DNA from: JADMIH01 sp035274425
GTDB taxonomy: Bacteria; Chloroflexota; Chloroflexia; QHBQ01; JADMIH01
Assembly (NCBI GenBank): GCA_035274425.1
Contig: DATEOC010000039.1
Coordinates: 1-64,000 of the forward strand
Length of the DNA: 64,000 bases
Direction of reading: 5' to 3'
The notes under the pieces are model-generated. The model saw nothing but the letters and a program-made list of their open reading frames with translations, searched no databases and was not told the origin of the DNA. Each line of letters opens with the position of its first letter. The stretch's first letter is position 1. The translations under genes were made by a program, and so were the position numbers. Shown here one piece after another: positions 27,297-36,435 of the stretch.

Positions 27297-30041
27297 TTAA
27301 GATTTTTGCCAACCGCAGTGGTCACACTGCGTAGCGCCGGGCTTCAACATGCGCCCGCAGCTTGGGCAGGGGGATGACTGCCTGGGAGGGGGCGGCGCGG
27401 GCCTGCCACCCGGCCCCGTCCCAGGTCCCACAGCCGGTGGCTGTGGCGGCACAGGTCCGGCCTGCATCGGTGCGGTAGGAGGCTGCGGAGGCATCGCTTG
27501 TCCGGGAGCCTGGGGTTGAGGCATAGGTGGCCTGGGTGCCGGGGGCTGGACCCCACCTTGCGGCTGAGGCTGAGGCGGACCGCCCGGAGCGACACCGGGC
27601 ATAGGCGGCCGGGGGCCTGGGGGCATAGGTCCAGCTTGCCCCGGAGCGGGCGGCTGTCCAAAGCCGGGCATCGGTGGCCTCGGAGGCGGAACGGCACCTG
27701 GCTGCCCGCTGTACTGAGCAGGTTGAGGCGGCACGGGTGGCCTCATGCCGCCGGGAGGAGGAGGCGCTTGCCCTGGACCTGGGGGCGGGCCGGGGTAATA
27801 ACCGGGCGGAGGCTGTTGCGGCGGGTACTGTTGGTGCTGCCTGTACTGCATTCCTGGGCCGGAGATGGCATAGGCGGGCTGGAGGCGCGCGTTTCTGCGC
27901 GTAAGGAGCCAGATGCCGGTGCCCGCCAGCAGAGCGAGGGCAATCATCGATCCGCCGATTATTACGATCAGCGTAGTGTCACTGGAGCCGCCACCCTGAG
28001 TTCCAGGCTGGAGGGGCGGCACGGGCGTGACCGGGGGCACAGGGCTGGGCACCTCGGGAGACGGAACGGGGTTGCCGTTGGGCGAAGGACCCATCTCCAG
28101 TCGCCCCGCTCCATACGCGGGGTCAGGCCCGGCATCGCCCGCGTCCACTGCTCGCTGCATCAAGAACGTTTTCACCTGATCAGCTGTGAAGTTGCGGTTG
28201 GCGCTCCACACGAGCGCCGCCGCGCCCGCTACCAGGGGGGCGGACGCACTTGTGCCGCTGAAGACCCTGTTTTCCCGGCTATAGGTGCGCGAGGTCATAT
28301 CCGAGTGCGCTGCGATGTCGGGCTTGATCCTCCCATCGTCGGTTGGGCCTTGTGAGCTGTATCCTGTCACCTGCTCGCTCTGCCAGTTGATGGCCCCTAC
28401 AGTTAGAGCGGTTGTCGCGTCCCCTGGGCTGCCCACGCTATTGCCTGCTACGTACTTCTCGAAGTCCATTGAACCGGACTTGATGAAGATATCAAAGGTG
28501 ACGCCCCTCGTGCCTTGCGGGGCCGTTATCGCCAGATAATAATCTCCCGTGCTGGGCGCATTGTACTGTAGAATTTCAACGGGGTTTGCAGGAGGCCCGC
28601 TCTGTACATCTCGGCTGGCAGCCAGCTCATTGCCATTCTCATCCAGGAGAAGGAAAGTGTAGTCTACCGTGCGCTCCTGCCAGTCGTCCCAGCGCAACAG
28701 TATCTTTATTGCCCCGGCAGCAAGCACGTTTATCTTGAATCGTGCCTGTCCATTGTAAAAAATATTGGATATGCCGTCCGGCCCTGCCTGGAAGACCCCG
28801 CGGTAATGTCCATCTGCTTCGTTGCCTGACGAGATGGCCCAGAATATACCGTTCTCACGTGTCGTTTTGTCCACGAGGAGAGTCGTTGCAGCGGTCTTGC
28901 CGTCGGTGGGATAGTAATTGGAGCCATACGAGGCCGAAATGATATTGACCCCCTGTGAAATGGCCCACTCCACAGCTTTCTCTTCGCTGCCGAACGTATC
29001 GAATGCCGCCAGATATAGCTCCGCATCGGGGGCCATCGCGTGCACTATCTCGGCGCAGGCCGCCCCGTGCCAGCGGCGCTTCGGTTGGGCCTCCGGGTTC
29101 CCCTCGACATTGCGAGATGCGTTGAACGCCATCACGTGCACTTTGTCGTCCGTCGGCAGTTCTTCGCCGAGCATCTCCTTATAGCCGTAGAACCCGTCAG
29201 GGTCGAGCACCGCTATCTTCATCCCCTTGCCGGTGAAACCCTGCTGTTGCCAGACGTTGGCGTGGGACTTGTCTATCCCCTCCGGGCGCACGGCGAAGGG
29301 AGGCATAAGAGGGAGGCTATCCGTATCAGGCTTGGTGGCGAGGAGGACGCGGGATACGTGCTTGAGATGAGCCATGCCGTTCAGTATCGTAGGGGGTAAA
29401 TCTCCACCCATCAGGGCAGTAGGGATAGCTATGGGAGTGCCCACGCCTACGGTCGGTATCGCCAGGGCATCACCGACCTGCTGTAACGTGAACGATACGT
29501 CCATCGACATGCGGTTGCGGTTGTCGATCTTCACGCCCCATGCGTCTAGCTGTGCGGCTACCTCGTCGTGCGCGGCTTTATCCTCGGTGTCAAGCTCGAT
29601 AGTCAGGCGTATCATACCGTCCGGCTCTATGAGGAGCCTGCTTTCGGCGAACTTGCGAGCCGCCTCCGCGCCGTCGCGCACGTACACGGCCTGCAAGTCT
29701 GTGAGGAGCGAGGCGAGCTTGGGGTCGAGCGGCCCGATAGGCGTGAGGCGCGCCTGTGCCGATGGGACCGTAACCGGCCCTGAACCCGGTCCGGAGCGCG
29801 AGGAAAGCATGCCCCAGATGACCAGCCCTAAACCCGCCAGCAGCACCAACCCCAACAGCCCCAGGAGGGCAGGCTGCGGTTTCGGCGGAGGAGGGGCGAC
29901 AGGTCCAGGCTCACTATCTCCAACGACTTCTTCGCCTACAGACACTTCCTCGGCAAGATATGCATCCGTAGTCTCATCGAAATAATGTTCCGCCTCTATA
30001 CCTTCGTCCTCAATGCGGCTGTCACTATCGTCCTTGTCCAT
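27297..30041 (-). CDS. Membrane-anchored subtilisin-like serine protease with C-terminal zinc ribbon (paralogue 2)
   Basis: 914 aa, same plan as its neighbour: acidic N-tail, membrane span ~57-80 (LLGLLGLVLLAGLGLVIWGM), S8 domain with Asp in IAVLDPDGFYG, His in WHGAACAEIVHAMAPD, Asn in SSGNEADGH and Ser in SGTSASAPLVAGAAAL, second span (IVIIGGSMIALALLAGTGIW), Pro/Gly/Gln-rich tail and zinc ribbon CPSCGRMLKPGATQCDHCGW. The ATG at 30041 has GGAGGAAAG upstream. All catalytic residues are kept in both paralogues. The two are probably transcribed together, this one first. Confidence 0.87.
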   Translation of the reverse strand: MDKDDSDSRIEDEGIEAEHYFDETTDAYLAEEVSVGEEVVGDSEPGPVAPPPPKPQPALLGLLGLVLLAGLGLVIWGMLSSRSGPGSGPVTVPSAQARLTPIGPLDPKLASLLTDLQAVYVRDGAEAARKFAESRLLIEPDGMIRLTIELDTEDKAAHDEVAAQLDAWGVKIDNRNRMSMDVSFTLQQVGDALAIPTVGVGTPIAIPTALMGGDLPPTILNGMAHLKHVSRVLLATKPDTDSLPLMPPFAVRPEGIDKSHANVWQQQGFTGKGMKIAVLDPDGFYGYKEMLGEELPTDDKVHVMAFNASRNVEGNPEAQPKRRWHGAACAEIVHAMAPDAELYLAAFDTFGSEEKAVEWAISQGVNIISASYGSNYYPTDGKTAATTLLVDKTTRENGIFWAISSGNEADGHYRGVFQAGPDGISNIFYNGQARFKINVLAAGAIKILLRWDDWQERTVDYTFLLLDENGNELAASRDVQSGPPANPVEILQYNAPSTGDYYLAITAPQGTRGVTFDIFIKSGSMDFEKYVAGNSVGSPGDATTALTVGAINWQSEQVTGYSSQGPTDDGRIKPDIAAHSDMTSRTYSRENRVFSGTSASAPLVAGAAALVWSANRNFTADQVKTFLMQRAVDAGDAGPDPAYGAGRLEMGPSPNGNPVPSPEVPSPVPPVTPVPPLQPGTQGGGSSDTTLIVIIGGSMIALALLAGTGIWLLTRRNARLQPAYAISGPGMQYRQHQQYPPQQPPPGYYPGPPPGPGQAPPPPGGMRPPVPPQPAQYSGQPGAVPPPRPPMPGFGQPPAPGQAGPMPPGPRPPMPGVAPGGPPQPQPQGGVQPPAPRPPMPQPQAPGQAMPPQPPTAPMQAGPVPPQPPAVGPGTGPGGRPAPPPPRQSSPCPSCGRMLKPGATQCDHCGWQKS

Positions 30042-30091
30042 ACTTTCCTCCTATTATTTTAGAACCATAACAAAACCTGTAATGTCTCCGC

Positions 30092-30134
30092 AGGGGCCTG
30101 AATTAGGCAGTGCCCAAGAACCCGCGAACCGCCC
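30092..30134. repeat. Dispersed 43-base element, copy 2
   Basis: AGGGGCCTGAATTAGGCAG, then CCCAAGAACCCGCGAACCGCCC; related to 2716-2758 with the same outer blocks and a variable centre. Confidence 0.5.
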
Positions 30135-30203
30135 ATACAGACGTTTTGTTAGCACTTCTTAGGTGCGAGCCTCAAAGTGCATCTAAAACAAATAATGCAT
30201 ACC

Positions 30204-30285
30204 TGTCATTCCGAACGAAGTGAGGAATCTAAAACTCTATCCATACCATCAAGCTCGGAGATTCCTCACTTCGTTCGGAATGACA
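30204..30285. repeat. ~80-bp palindromic repeat, copy 3
   Basis: TGTCATTCCGAACGAAGTG and its complement at the ends; the interior AAGCTCGG is in the opposite orientation to copies 1, 2 and 4. Downstream of the GIY-YIG gene. Confidence 0.9.
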
Positions 30286-30340
30286 ATCCAGGCTTAACAT
30301 CGTAGTCCAAACATCGGCACATGAACGACTGCTATGACGT

Positions 30341-30655
30341 CTAATCATTGATCCCCTCAACATCATACCAATCTGCACTCAAATCTTTCCATTCTGGGTT
30401 GATTTCCTCTATAAGGGCTAGCTTCTTCGCCCGTGACCATGCCTTGATCTGCTTCTCCCGTGCAATTGCCTCCCGAACGTCATTGGTCTCTGCGTAGTAG
30501 ACAAGCCAGGTTATGTTGTATCTGCTGGTGAAGCCTTCCACAAGTTTATGCTTATGCTGGAAAACACGGCGCTCAAGGTTATTGGTAACCCCCGTGTAGA
30601 GCGTGCGAGAAGCGTTTGACATGATGTAAACGAAGTATTGTCTCATCTGGCGCAC
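30341..30655 (-). CDS. GIY-YIG domain nuclease, YhbQ/UPF0213-like
   Basis: 104 aa (GTG at 30655) or 101 aa from the ATG at 30646. The domain starts with YFVYIMSN, then LYTGVTNNLERRVFQH (Tyr and Arg of the catalytic site) and ends with EAIAREKQIKAWSRAKKLALIEE. Stand-alone proteins of this type are small nucleases of uncertain cellular role, often scattered between strains. It stands between two copies of the ~80-bp palindrome (30204 and 30725), an arrangement worth noting. Typical length for the family. Confidence 0.9.
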   Translation of the reverse strand: MRQMRQYFVYIMSNASRTLYTGVTNNLERRVFQHKHKLVEGFTSRYNITWLVYYAETNDVREAIAREKQIKAWSRAKKLALIEEINPEWKDLSADWYDVEGIND

Positions 30656-30724
30656 ATAGACATCAGTCTAGACTTGACCCAATTGAATTGGATCATATAT
30701 CCCCCTGAAACATCCAACCTTACC

Positions 30725-30805
30725 TGTCATTCCGAACGCAGTGAGGAATCTCCGAGCTTGCCAGGTGGAGGCATTTCTAGATTCCTCACTGCGTTCGGAA
30801 TGACA
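30725..30805. repeat. ~80-bp palindromic repeat, copy 4
   Basis: TGTCATTCCGAACGCAGTG and complement, interior CCGAGCTTG. Sits between the GIY-YIG start and the HAD hydrolase stop. Confidence 0.9.
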
Positions 30806-30854
30806 CGGAGAGATGTGCTGCATCACGCAAGACTGTTAGTACCTCATATAGCTC

Positions 30855-31490
30855 TCAATCACCCTCTAAGCAAGCCTGGATATCGCTGATGGCCTGCGCG
30901 GTATCCCTGAAGGGAATAGCATGGATGCCAAGCTCACGGGCGGCGATGACCGCCTCCTCAACGTCGTCCAGGAAGAGGACCTCCCCGGGCTGCAAGCCGA
31001 GGCGCTCACAGGTCAGCTCAAAGATGCGCCTGTCAGGCTTCGACATCCCCTCCTCATGGGAGTAAATAATCAGGTCGCACATATCACCAAAACCGTATCG
31101 CTCCTGCTCTTTGCGCCTGGCACCGACGAAGCTGTTGCTGAGGATGGCGGTTCGGTAGCGCGGGCGCAGGCCCGCGAAGTAGGCGGCAAGCTCGACGTTG
31201 AGCTTACCGAGATATTCTTCCCACAGGTCATGCATAAACGCATCTAATTGCGCCTGGTCCAGCCCCAGGATTTCGGCTGTGCTCTTTTCCACTTCCTCCT
31301 CGGATATTGTACCGACGCTGCCCCCTCTCCACACGCCATGGAGCAACTCTCGCAGCTCTCTTGGCTTCAGTTGGAGTTGCGCTTCCCACTTTTCGTCCCA
31401 GCCGGTCCGGGGCGCGATTTCCAACACACCACCTATATCAAAGACCACCGCTCTAATAGCCACGTCTCCATTCCTTCCGTTCAGACTCAT
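30855..31490 (-). CDS. HAD-family hydrolase
   Basis: 211 aa. Motif I VVFDIGGVLE holds the nucleophile Asp but has Gly where the usual acid/base DxD Asp stands, as in many haloacid-dehalogenase or epoxide-hydrolase-N-like members; motif II is ILSNSF, motif III Lys falls near MSKPDRRIF, and motif IV reads FLDDVEEAV. The substrate is not predictable. The start codon lies one base after the stop of the FHA/ABC transporter gene, so the two are translationally coupled. Confidence 0.87.
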   Translation of the reverse strand: MSLNGRNGDVAIRAVVFDIGGVLEIAPRTGWDEKWEAQLQLKPRELRELLHGVWRGGSVGTISEEEVEKSTAEILGLDQAQLDAFMHDLWEEYLGKLNVELAAYFAGLRPRYRTAILSNSFVGARRKEQERYGFGDMCDLIIYSHEEGMSKPDRRIFELTCERLGLQPGEVLFLDDVEEAVIAARELGIHAIPFRDTAQAISDIQACLEGD

Positions 31491-31491
31491 A

Positions 31492-34400
31492 TCATCGCCC
31501 CTGGAACTTGTCCCGCCGCTTCTGCCGCCACCACGCCAGCGCCAGGAAGAAGACGCTCAACCCTACCAGCGCCCCCCACCGCGTGAGCAGGTGCCCGGCA
31601 TCAGGGTTGTAGTCCGGCAGGTTCGGTAATGGAGGCTGCGCGTTGTTCAGGGGCACGTTTAGGAAGAGGCGCGACATGCTCGCCTGCATAAGGTCGCCTG
31701 GGAAGGCGGAAAAGCTATGCAGGTAGTCGCGACTAAGTCCTATCGAGGAGCCCAGCGCCTCCGACGACCATGTAGTGAACATCAGCCTGGAGGGAAGCTC
31801 CAGGATGTCGGGGAGAGGGATAACAGCCTTGTTCAGTATGAATTGCGGGATTATAACCAGGGGCACCAGCGCGCCCAGCACCTCCTGCGTCCGCGCCAGG
31901 GCCGAGAGGAGCAGCCCCAGCGTCATCCCCCCGAACGAGGTCAGGAAGATAGTGACGAACATCTCGACGGGTGCCCAGGATATGAGAGCGCCGCCGGTTG
32001 CCACAGGCGCGGCAGCTAGCACGAAGAGGACTAGCACTATGCTCTGGTAGGTGTTGAAGACCGTCAAGACGCTTATCTTGGACATCAGATATGGCCCAAG
32101 CCGCAGCCCCACCATGCGCTCACGTCTGTAGATAGTCCGCTCCTTCACAAGCTCGCGCATCGCCAGGAGCACACCCAGGTAGACCGCGCTCACACTCAAC
32201 GCGAAGATGATGATCTGCCCGCGCGCCAGGATGGTCGAGGCATCATACACCCGCGCCAACTCACTGTCTAGCCTCCCCAGGAGGCCCGCAATAGCTCCGC
32301 CCCGGCGCAAAGGGTCGAGTAGAGCCTGGTCCGGTTGCGACGGGTGGCCGAACATGCCGGGGTTCGACAGGATATTGAGCAGGATACCGATTATGAACGG
32401 CTGCACGACCATCAACACCAGGAAGGACCAGTCGGAGAGCGCGATAGCCCAGTCGCGCCTGAATAGCGTGCGGAACTGGCGGCGCTGCTTCTGTACAACC
32501 GGGGCTGCCTGGGCCTGCGGCACTCCCATCGCGGATGCGGGCATAGCTGCCGCTCCTGCCATCTGCACCCCTTGAGGCGCAGTATGCGGCGGCGCGCCCG
32601 GATATGCTCCTTGCGACTGGGCCATAGGAGGTGCAGCCCCGCTACCGCCCATCCAGGAGCCTGAGTGGCGCTGGCTCTGCTGGAAAGGTGGGGGTATCGG
32701 GGGACGTGCAAGTTGTTGGGGTGACGTAGGTGCTTGCTGAGACGCCATGCCCTGCGAGGGTGGACCCACTTTGGGCGGGGGTGGCGCGGGCCTCATACCC
32801 GGCTCAGGAGACGCGGAATGGCCGTCGTCCTGTGTAGACGTGGGGGCGGAAGGTTGTGGGACGGCAGACGTCAGCGGACCTGAGACCGGCTGGACAGGCA
32901 CAGTCGGCCCTGGCGGGCCAGGCTGTGGGACCGTCTGCTCAGGGGTTTGCGCGAAGGAAAGCGCCATCGAATACTTGAGGCGGCTCGCTATGTGCTCCTG
33001 GTAATATCGTGTCTGTTTGAACTCGGCGGCGAGCTGTGCAGGATCAGGGATGTGCTCCAGGCGGTCATACACTGCCGCGTACCGCCGCGCCGGGGAGAAT
33101 CCCTGGTTGATACCGAAATAGTCGTCCAGCTCGTCAGGCGGGCCGAAGTAGACAAGATGCCCACCAGGGGCAAGCCAGCCTACGTAGTCAGCGTAGTCCA
33201 GGAAGTTGAGGCGGTGGCTGATGAGGACGATGCTGGTACCGTCGTTAGCCAGGTTGCGCAGCATGATTATCAGGCTCTGCTCCAACGCCAGGTCCTGGCC
33301 CTCTGTAGGCTCGTCCAGGAAGAGTATGCCTGGGCGGTTCAATAACTCCACCGCTATGCTTACCCTCTTACGCTGCCCGCCGCTCAGCCTGTTGATGCGC
33401 TGGCGGCTCTGAGGGACTAACCGCAACTGCTTTAGCACAGCGTTCACCCGCGTCTCGCGCTCATCCAGCGTGAAGTTGGCGGGCAGGCGTAGCTCGGCGG
33501 CGTACATCAACTCCTCGAAGACGGTAAGCTCCTCGTGCACAATGTCGTCCTGGGGCACGTAGCCGATATGCGGGCGCAGGCGTTGAGGGCGGTCCTTATA
33601 TGCACGACCCTTGTAAAAGAGACCGCCGGCCTGGGGGTAGATGAAGGTGCTGAGGACGTTCATCAGCGTGCTCTTGCCTGATCCGCTTGAGCCTGCCAGC
33701 ACGACAAAGTCGTTGGGGCCGACAACGATATCCACGTCCTGCAATAAGACCTTGTTGCGCTGGGGAGGCGCGAGCGTAACGCCGTACTGCTGCCCGGAGC
33801 GGGGCCGGAAGGCACGCCGCCATGCGAAGCGCGCGTATTGCCCCAGCCACATATTCGTCTCAAGCGTCACCATTCGCCCAAGCCCGTCACCCGCAATGTG
33901 CTCTTTGGCCTGCACGCCGAGTGGCATGAGGAGCATACGCGAGGGGTCTAATTGCCGCACGCGATACTGAGAGTTTCCGAAGCGCACAAGGTCTTCATGC
34001 TTCAACGTCACGCTCTGGCCGGTGGATAGGCGCACATTGTTCACGAAGGTGCCGTTGGCGCTACCTGTATCGCTTAGCTGGTAGCTGGTGCCCGCAGAAG
34101 TTGGGACTTTGGTGATGGTAGCGTGGTGGTCTGATGCACTCTCGCTGAAGAGGATGAGATGCCCCTGCCCGGTCTCGCGGCCCACCATCACCGGATTGTG
34201 CCCACCGGGGTGGAGGAGCCATCGCTTGAGGGGTGGCCGTTCGACGGGGTCATGGTAGATGAGGCGCACGCTGGTGGGGCCACCCACCGGGCCAAGCCAT
34301 AGCTCGTCGCCATCGTCAAGCGTCGTGGGGTGAGTGACCCGCTGGTTGTTGAGGTAAGAGCCGTTGGGGCTGCCCAAGTCCTCGAAGCGCCAGAGAGGCA

Positions 34401-34728
34401 TCACGGGGTCGCGGTTATCGAGAGTGATTCGGGCGTGCTGGGGGGCCACCGCGAGGGCCTGGCCGTCTATGCTGAGGAGGTTGGGCACCTGCCCCGCACC
34501 TGGGCCAACGGCGCGCCCAATCGTGTAAGCGCGAAGCTGGTCTTGCAGGGCGAAGTTACGAGGCGTACCCTGTCCGCCCGTCGAAATCTCGAAGAACGCC
34601 TGTACGGGGCGGTTCATCGCAACCGTGCCTGTGGCATGACGCGGTATCTCCGCGCCGCAATTGGGACAGTGCGCGTCACGCGGACCTATGCTATAAGCGC
34701 AATTTGGGCAGTGAGTAAGGATAGCCAT
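31492..34728 (-). CDS. ABC transporter fusion: zinc ribbon, two FHA domains, ATPase and ABC2-type membrane domain
   Basis: 1078 aa. N-terminal zinc ribbon (CPNC ... CPNC, residues 8-25), FHA domains at ~55-150 and ~165-265 (GSPNGSYLNN and GSANGTFVNN loops), ABCG-type ATPase ~310-540 with Walker A GSSGSGKST, signature LSGGQRKR and Walker B ILFLDEPT, a Pro/Gln/Ala-rich linker (~600-740), and a membrane domain with about six spans to the C-terminus. FHA domains bind phosphothreonine, so control by Ser/Thr kinases is likely, although no kinase gene is in view. The zinc ribbon and Pro/Gln linker echo those of the nearby subtilases. The cargo is unknown. The ATG at 34728 has no clear ribosome-binding site. 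Confidence 0.9.
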   Translation of the reverse strand: MAILTHCPNCAYSIGPRDAHCPNCGAEIPRHATGTVAMNRPVQAFFEISTGGQGTPRNFALQDQLRAYTIGRAVGPGAGQVPNLLSIDGQALAVAPQHARITLDNRDPVMPLWRFEDLGSPNGSYLNNQRVTHPTTLDDGDELWLGPVGGPTSVRLIYHDPVERPPLKRWLLHPGGHNPVMVGRETGQGHLILFSESASDHHATITKVPTSAGTSYQLSDTGSANGTFVNNVRLSTGQSVTLKHEDLVRFGNSQYRVRQLDPSRMLLMPLGVQAKEHIAGDGLGRMVTLETNMWLGQYARFAWRRAFRPRSGQQYGVTLAPPQRNKVLLQDVDIVVGPNDFVVLAGSSGSGKSTLMNVLSTFIYPQAGGLFYKGRAYKDRPQRLRPHIGYVPQDDIVHEELTVFEELMYAAELRLPANFTLDERETRVNAVLKQLRLVPQSRQRINRLSGGQRKRVSIAVELLNRPGILFLDEPTEGQDLALEQSLIIMLRNLANDGTSIVLISHRLNFLDYADYVGWLAPGGHLVYFGPPDELDDYFGINQGFSPARRYAAVYDRLEHIPDPAQLAAEFKQTRYYQEHIASRLKYSMALSFAQTPEQTVPQPGPPGPTVPVQPVSGPLTSAVPQPSAPTSTQDDGHSASPEPGMRPAPPPPKVGPPSQGMASQQAPTSPQQLARPPIPPPFQQSQRHSGSWMGGSGAAPPMAQSQGAYPGAPPHTAPQGVQMAGAAAMPASAMGVPQAQAAPVVQKQRRQFRTLFRRDWAIALSDWSFLVLMVVQPFIIGILLNILSNPGMFGHPSQPDQALLDPLRRGGAIAGLLGRLDSELARVYDASTILARGQIIIFALSVSAVYLGVLLAMRELVKERTIYRRERMVGLRLGPYLMSKISVLTVFNTYQSIVLVLFVLAAAPVATGGALISWAPVEMFVTIFLTSFGGMTLGLLLSALARTQEVLGALVPLVIIPQFILNKAVIPLPDILELPSRLMFTTWSSEALGSSIGLSRDYLHSFSAFPGDLMQASMSRLFLNVPLNNAQPPLPNLPDYNPDAGHLLTRWGALVGLSVFFLALAWWRQKRRDKFQGR

Positions 34729-34834
34729 CTAGTTACACAGGGCGCAATAGATCACGCCCTATTTGCTGCCTGTCTGCTCCGGGGAAGGTAGCGTAAAGAC
34801 CTCCTGTCTATTACGGGAAGCGCGGTGACTGTAG

Positions 34835-34840
34835 TATACT
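34835..34840 (+). promoter_or_regulatory. -10 box placed for a leaderless transcript
   Basis: TATACT ends seven bases before the ATG at 34847, where a transcript from this box would start. No Shine-Dalgarno sequence is present. The -35 region (TTACGG) is weak. Confidence 0.45.
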
Positions 34841-34846
34841 CTATCT

Positions 34847-35626
34847 ATGAAGCAAGCACTACTTTTCTTTATGCTCTTATCTATTCTGGCGGCCTGCGAC
34901 AACACAACTGCACCCCTACCGGCACCCGCCACCCTCACACCTACTTCTACCGACCCTTACACAATCGGCCTCTCCTATTATGACAAAGCGGATTACTCCC
35001 GCGCTATCACCGAGTTCAACAAGGCTATCAGGGCGCAGCCGGACCATGCCGATGCACTCTACAAGCGGGGCTGGTCCCAACTGAACATAAACGAATATGA
35101 CAAGGCAATGGTCGACTTCGAGCGGGTAATCTCGCTCAAGCCTCAATCTGAACTTGGTTATTATGGCCGCGCCTACGTACATAACGTAAGAGGGGAGTTA
35201 GAGGAAGCCATCGCCGACTTCACTCGCGCCATCGAGCGTAAACCGGATTACCACCAGGCATATACAGACAGGGGGCGCGTCAACTTCGATATTGGAGATG
35301 CTCAGCAAGCCCTGGCCGACTTCACTCGCGCCATCGAGCTAGAGCCGAAGTCGAGCGACGCGTACTTCAACCGGGGACTCGTATATCGCGGCCTGGATGA
35401 GACCGATAAGGCTATAGCCGATTTCACTGCGGTGATAGCCCTCCAGGCAGATGACGCGGAGGCTTATTACAACCGCGCCAACGCCTACAATTACAAGGGG
35501 GACAGGCCCCACGCCGCAGCCGACTACCAGAAAGCCCTGGAGCTGGCCAAAGACCCCGACCTCAAGAGCAGCGTCCAGGAGGAATGGGACGCGATGGAAG
35601 GGAAGTTCCCCCCGCCCGCGCCATGA
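34847..35626 (+). CDS. TPR-repeat lipoprotein
   Basis: 259 aa exported lipoprotein (LLSILAACDN). The mature part consists of six tetratricopeptide repeats (~45-245), with units such as YYDKADYSRAITEFNKAI and YFNRGLVYRGLDETDKAI, ending in a short Pro-rich tail. TPR units form a helical scaffold for protein contacts; no enzymatic domain is seen. It is followed by a second lipoprotein gene after 43 bases. The placement of the -10 box suggests a leaderless mRNA. Confidence 0.87.
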   Translation: MKQALLFFMLLSILAACDNTTAPLPAPATLTPTSTDPYTIGLSYYDKADYSRAITEFNKAIRAQPDHADALYKRGWSQLNINEYDKAMVDFERVISLKPQSELGYYGRAYVHNVRGELEEAIADFTRAIERKPDYHQAYTDRGRVNFDIGDAQQALADFTRAIELEPKSSDAYFNRGLVYRGLDETDKAIADFTAVIALQADDAEAYYNRANAYNYKGDRPHAAADYQKALELAKDPDLKSSVQEEWDAMEGKFPPPAP

Positions 35627-35669
35627 ATGCCAGCTTAGGAGCCAGAGGGATTAGGCTTGGAGCATCGTA

Positions 35670-36395
35670 ATGAGCAAACCATCGAAGCTTGAATTCCTTA
35701 ATGGAATATTAGCAATAGCAATAATTGTATCGTTAGCAGGCTGTGGTGGTAATGCTGTTGTCAGTGATAGCAGAAGCAATGCCGAGCTATTGAAAGAAGC
35801 GACGAGCAATATGAAATCAATTAAGAGCTATCGCATGGAGGTGTTTACCATTGACGATAATGAAGAGTACAAGGGAAGCATCGACATGGATGTTGCTAAT
35901 GATAGATTCAGATTCAGCCACAGCGGACCTGAAGGGGACTCGCTGATAATACAGATTAATAACGACGTCTTCATGTCAGGTTCCGATATCAAACCTTACT
36001 TTAATAAGGCCACTAGTGCGCAGGCCGCAAGAAGCCTCCATGATGAAAGGTGGACATACCTCACGGCGGAGGACATCGACAAAGCCAAGAGTAAACTGCA
36101 AGATGGAAGTCCTGCTGTAGAGAAAATCGACGGCATCGATGCGAAGCATATCGTAGTTGGCATCAAGGACTTGCAGGCTTTGAGCCTTGTCGGCTCGCGA
36201 AGGATTACCCTAACAAACGGGACAGTAGATGCTTGGATCTCTATGAGTGTTGAACCCATACTGCTCAAGATGATTGTCAAGGCCATTGATGGTGATATAG
36301 CTATCGAAGATAGGCTCACCTGGAGCCACTTCAACGAGAGTCTGGACATCCAGGCTCCATCCAGCGAACTTATCCAGACTCCAATAGTTCCATAG
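35670..36395 (+). CDS. LppX/LprG-like lipoprotein
   Basis: 241 aa with lipoprotein signal (IAIIVSLAGCGG). The mature domain resembles the LppX/LprAFG/LolA-like fold: ELLKEATSNMKSIKSYRMEV at the start, then successive beta strands (GSIDMDVANDRFRFS, WISMSVEPILLKMIVKA). In related families such proteins carry or sense lipids at the membrane. The gene is clearly more A+T-rich than its neighbours, suggesting separate acquisition. The assignment rests on pattern, not on catalytic residues. Confidence 0.6.
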   Translation: MSKPSKLEFLNGILAIAIIVSLAGCGGNAVVSDSRSNAELLKEATSNMKSIKSYRMEVFTIDDNEEYKGSIDMDVANDRFRFSHSGPEGDSLIIQINNDVFMSGSDIKPYFNKATSAQAARSLHDERWTYLTAEDIDKAKSKLQDGSPAVEKIDGIDAKHIVVGIKDLQALSLVGSRRITLTNGTVDAWISMSVEPILLKMIVKAIDGDIAIEDRLTWSHFNESLDIQAPSSELIQTPIVP

Positions 36396-36435
36396 GTGGA
36401 AAGCATGATATTTGCGGGGTAGAAAGGATAAAGAG

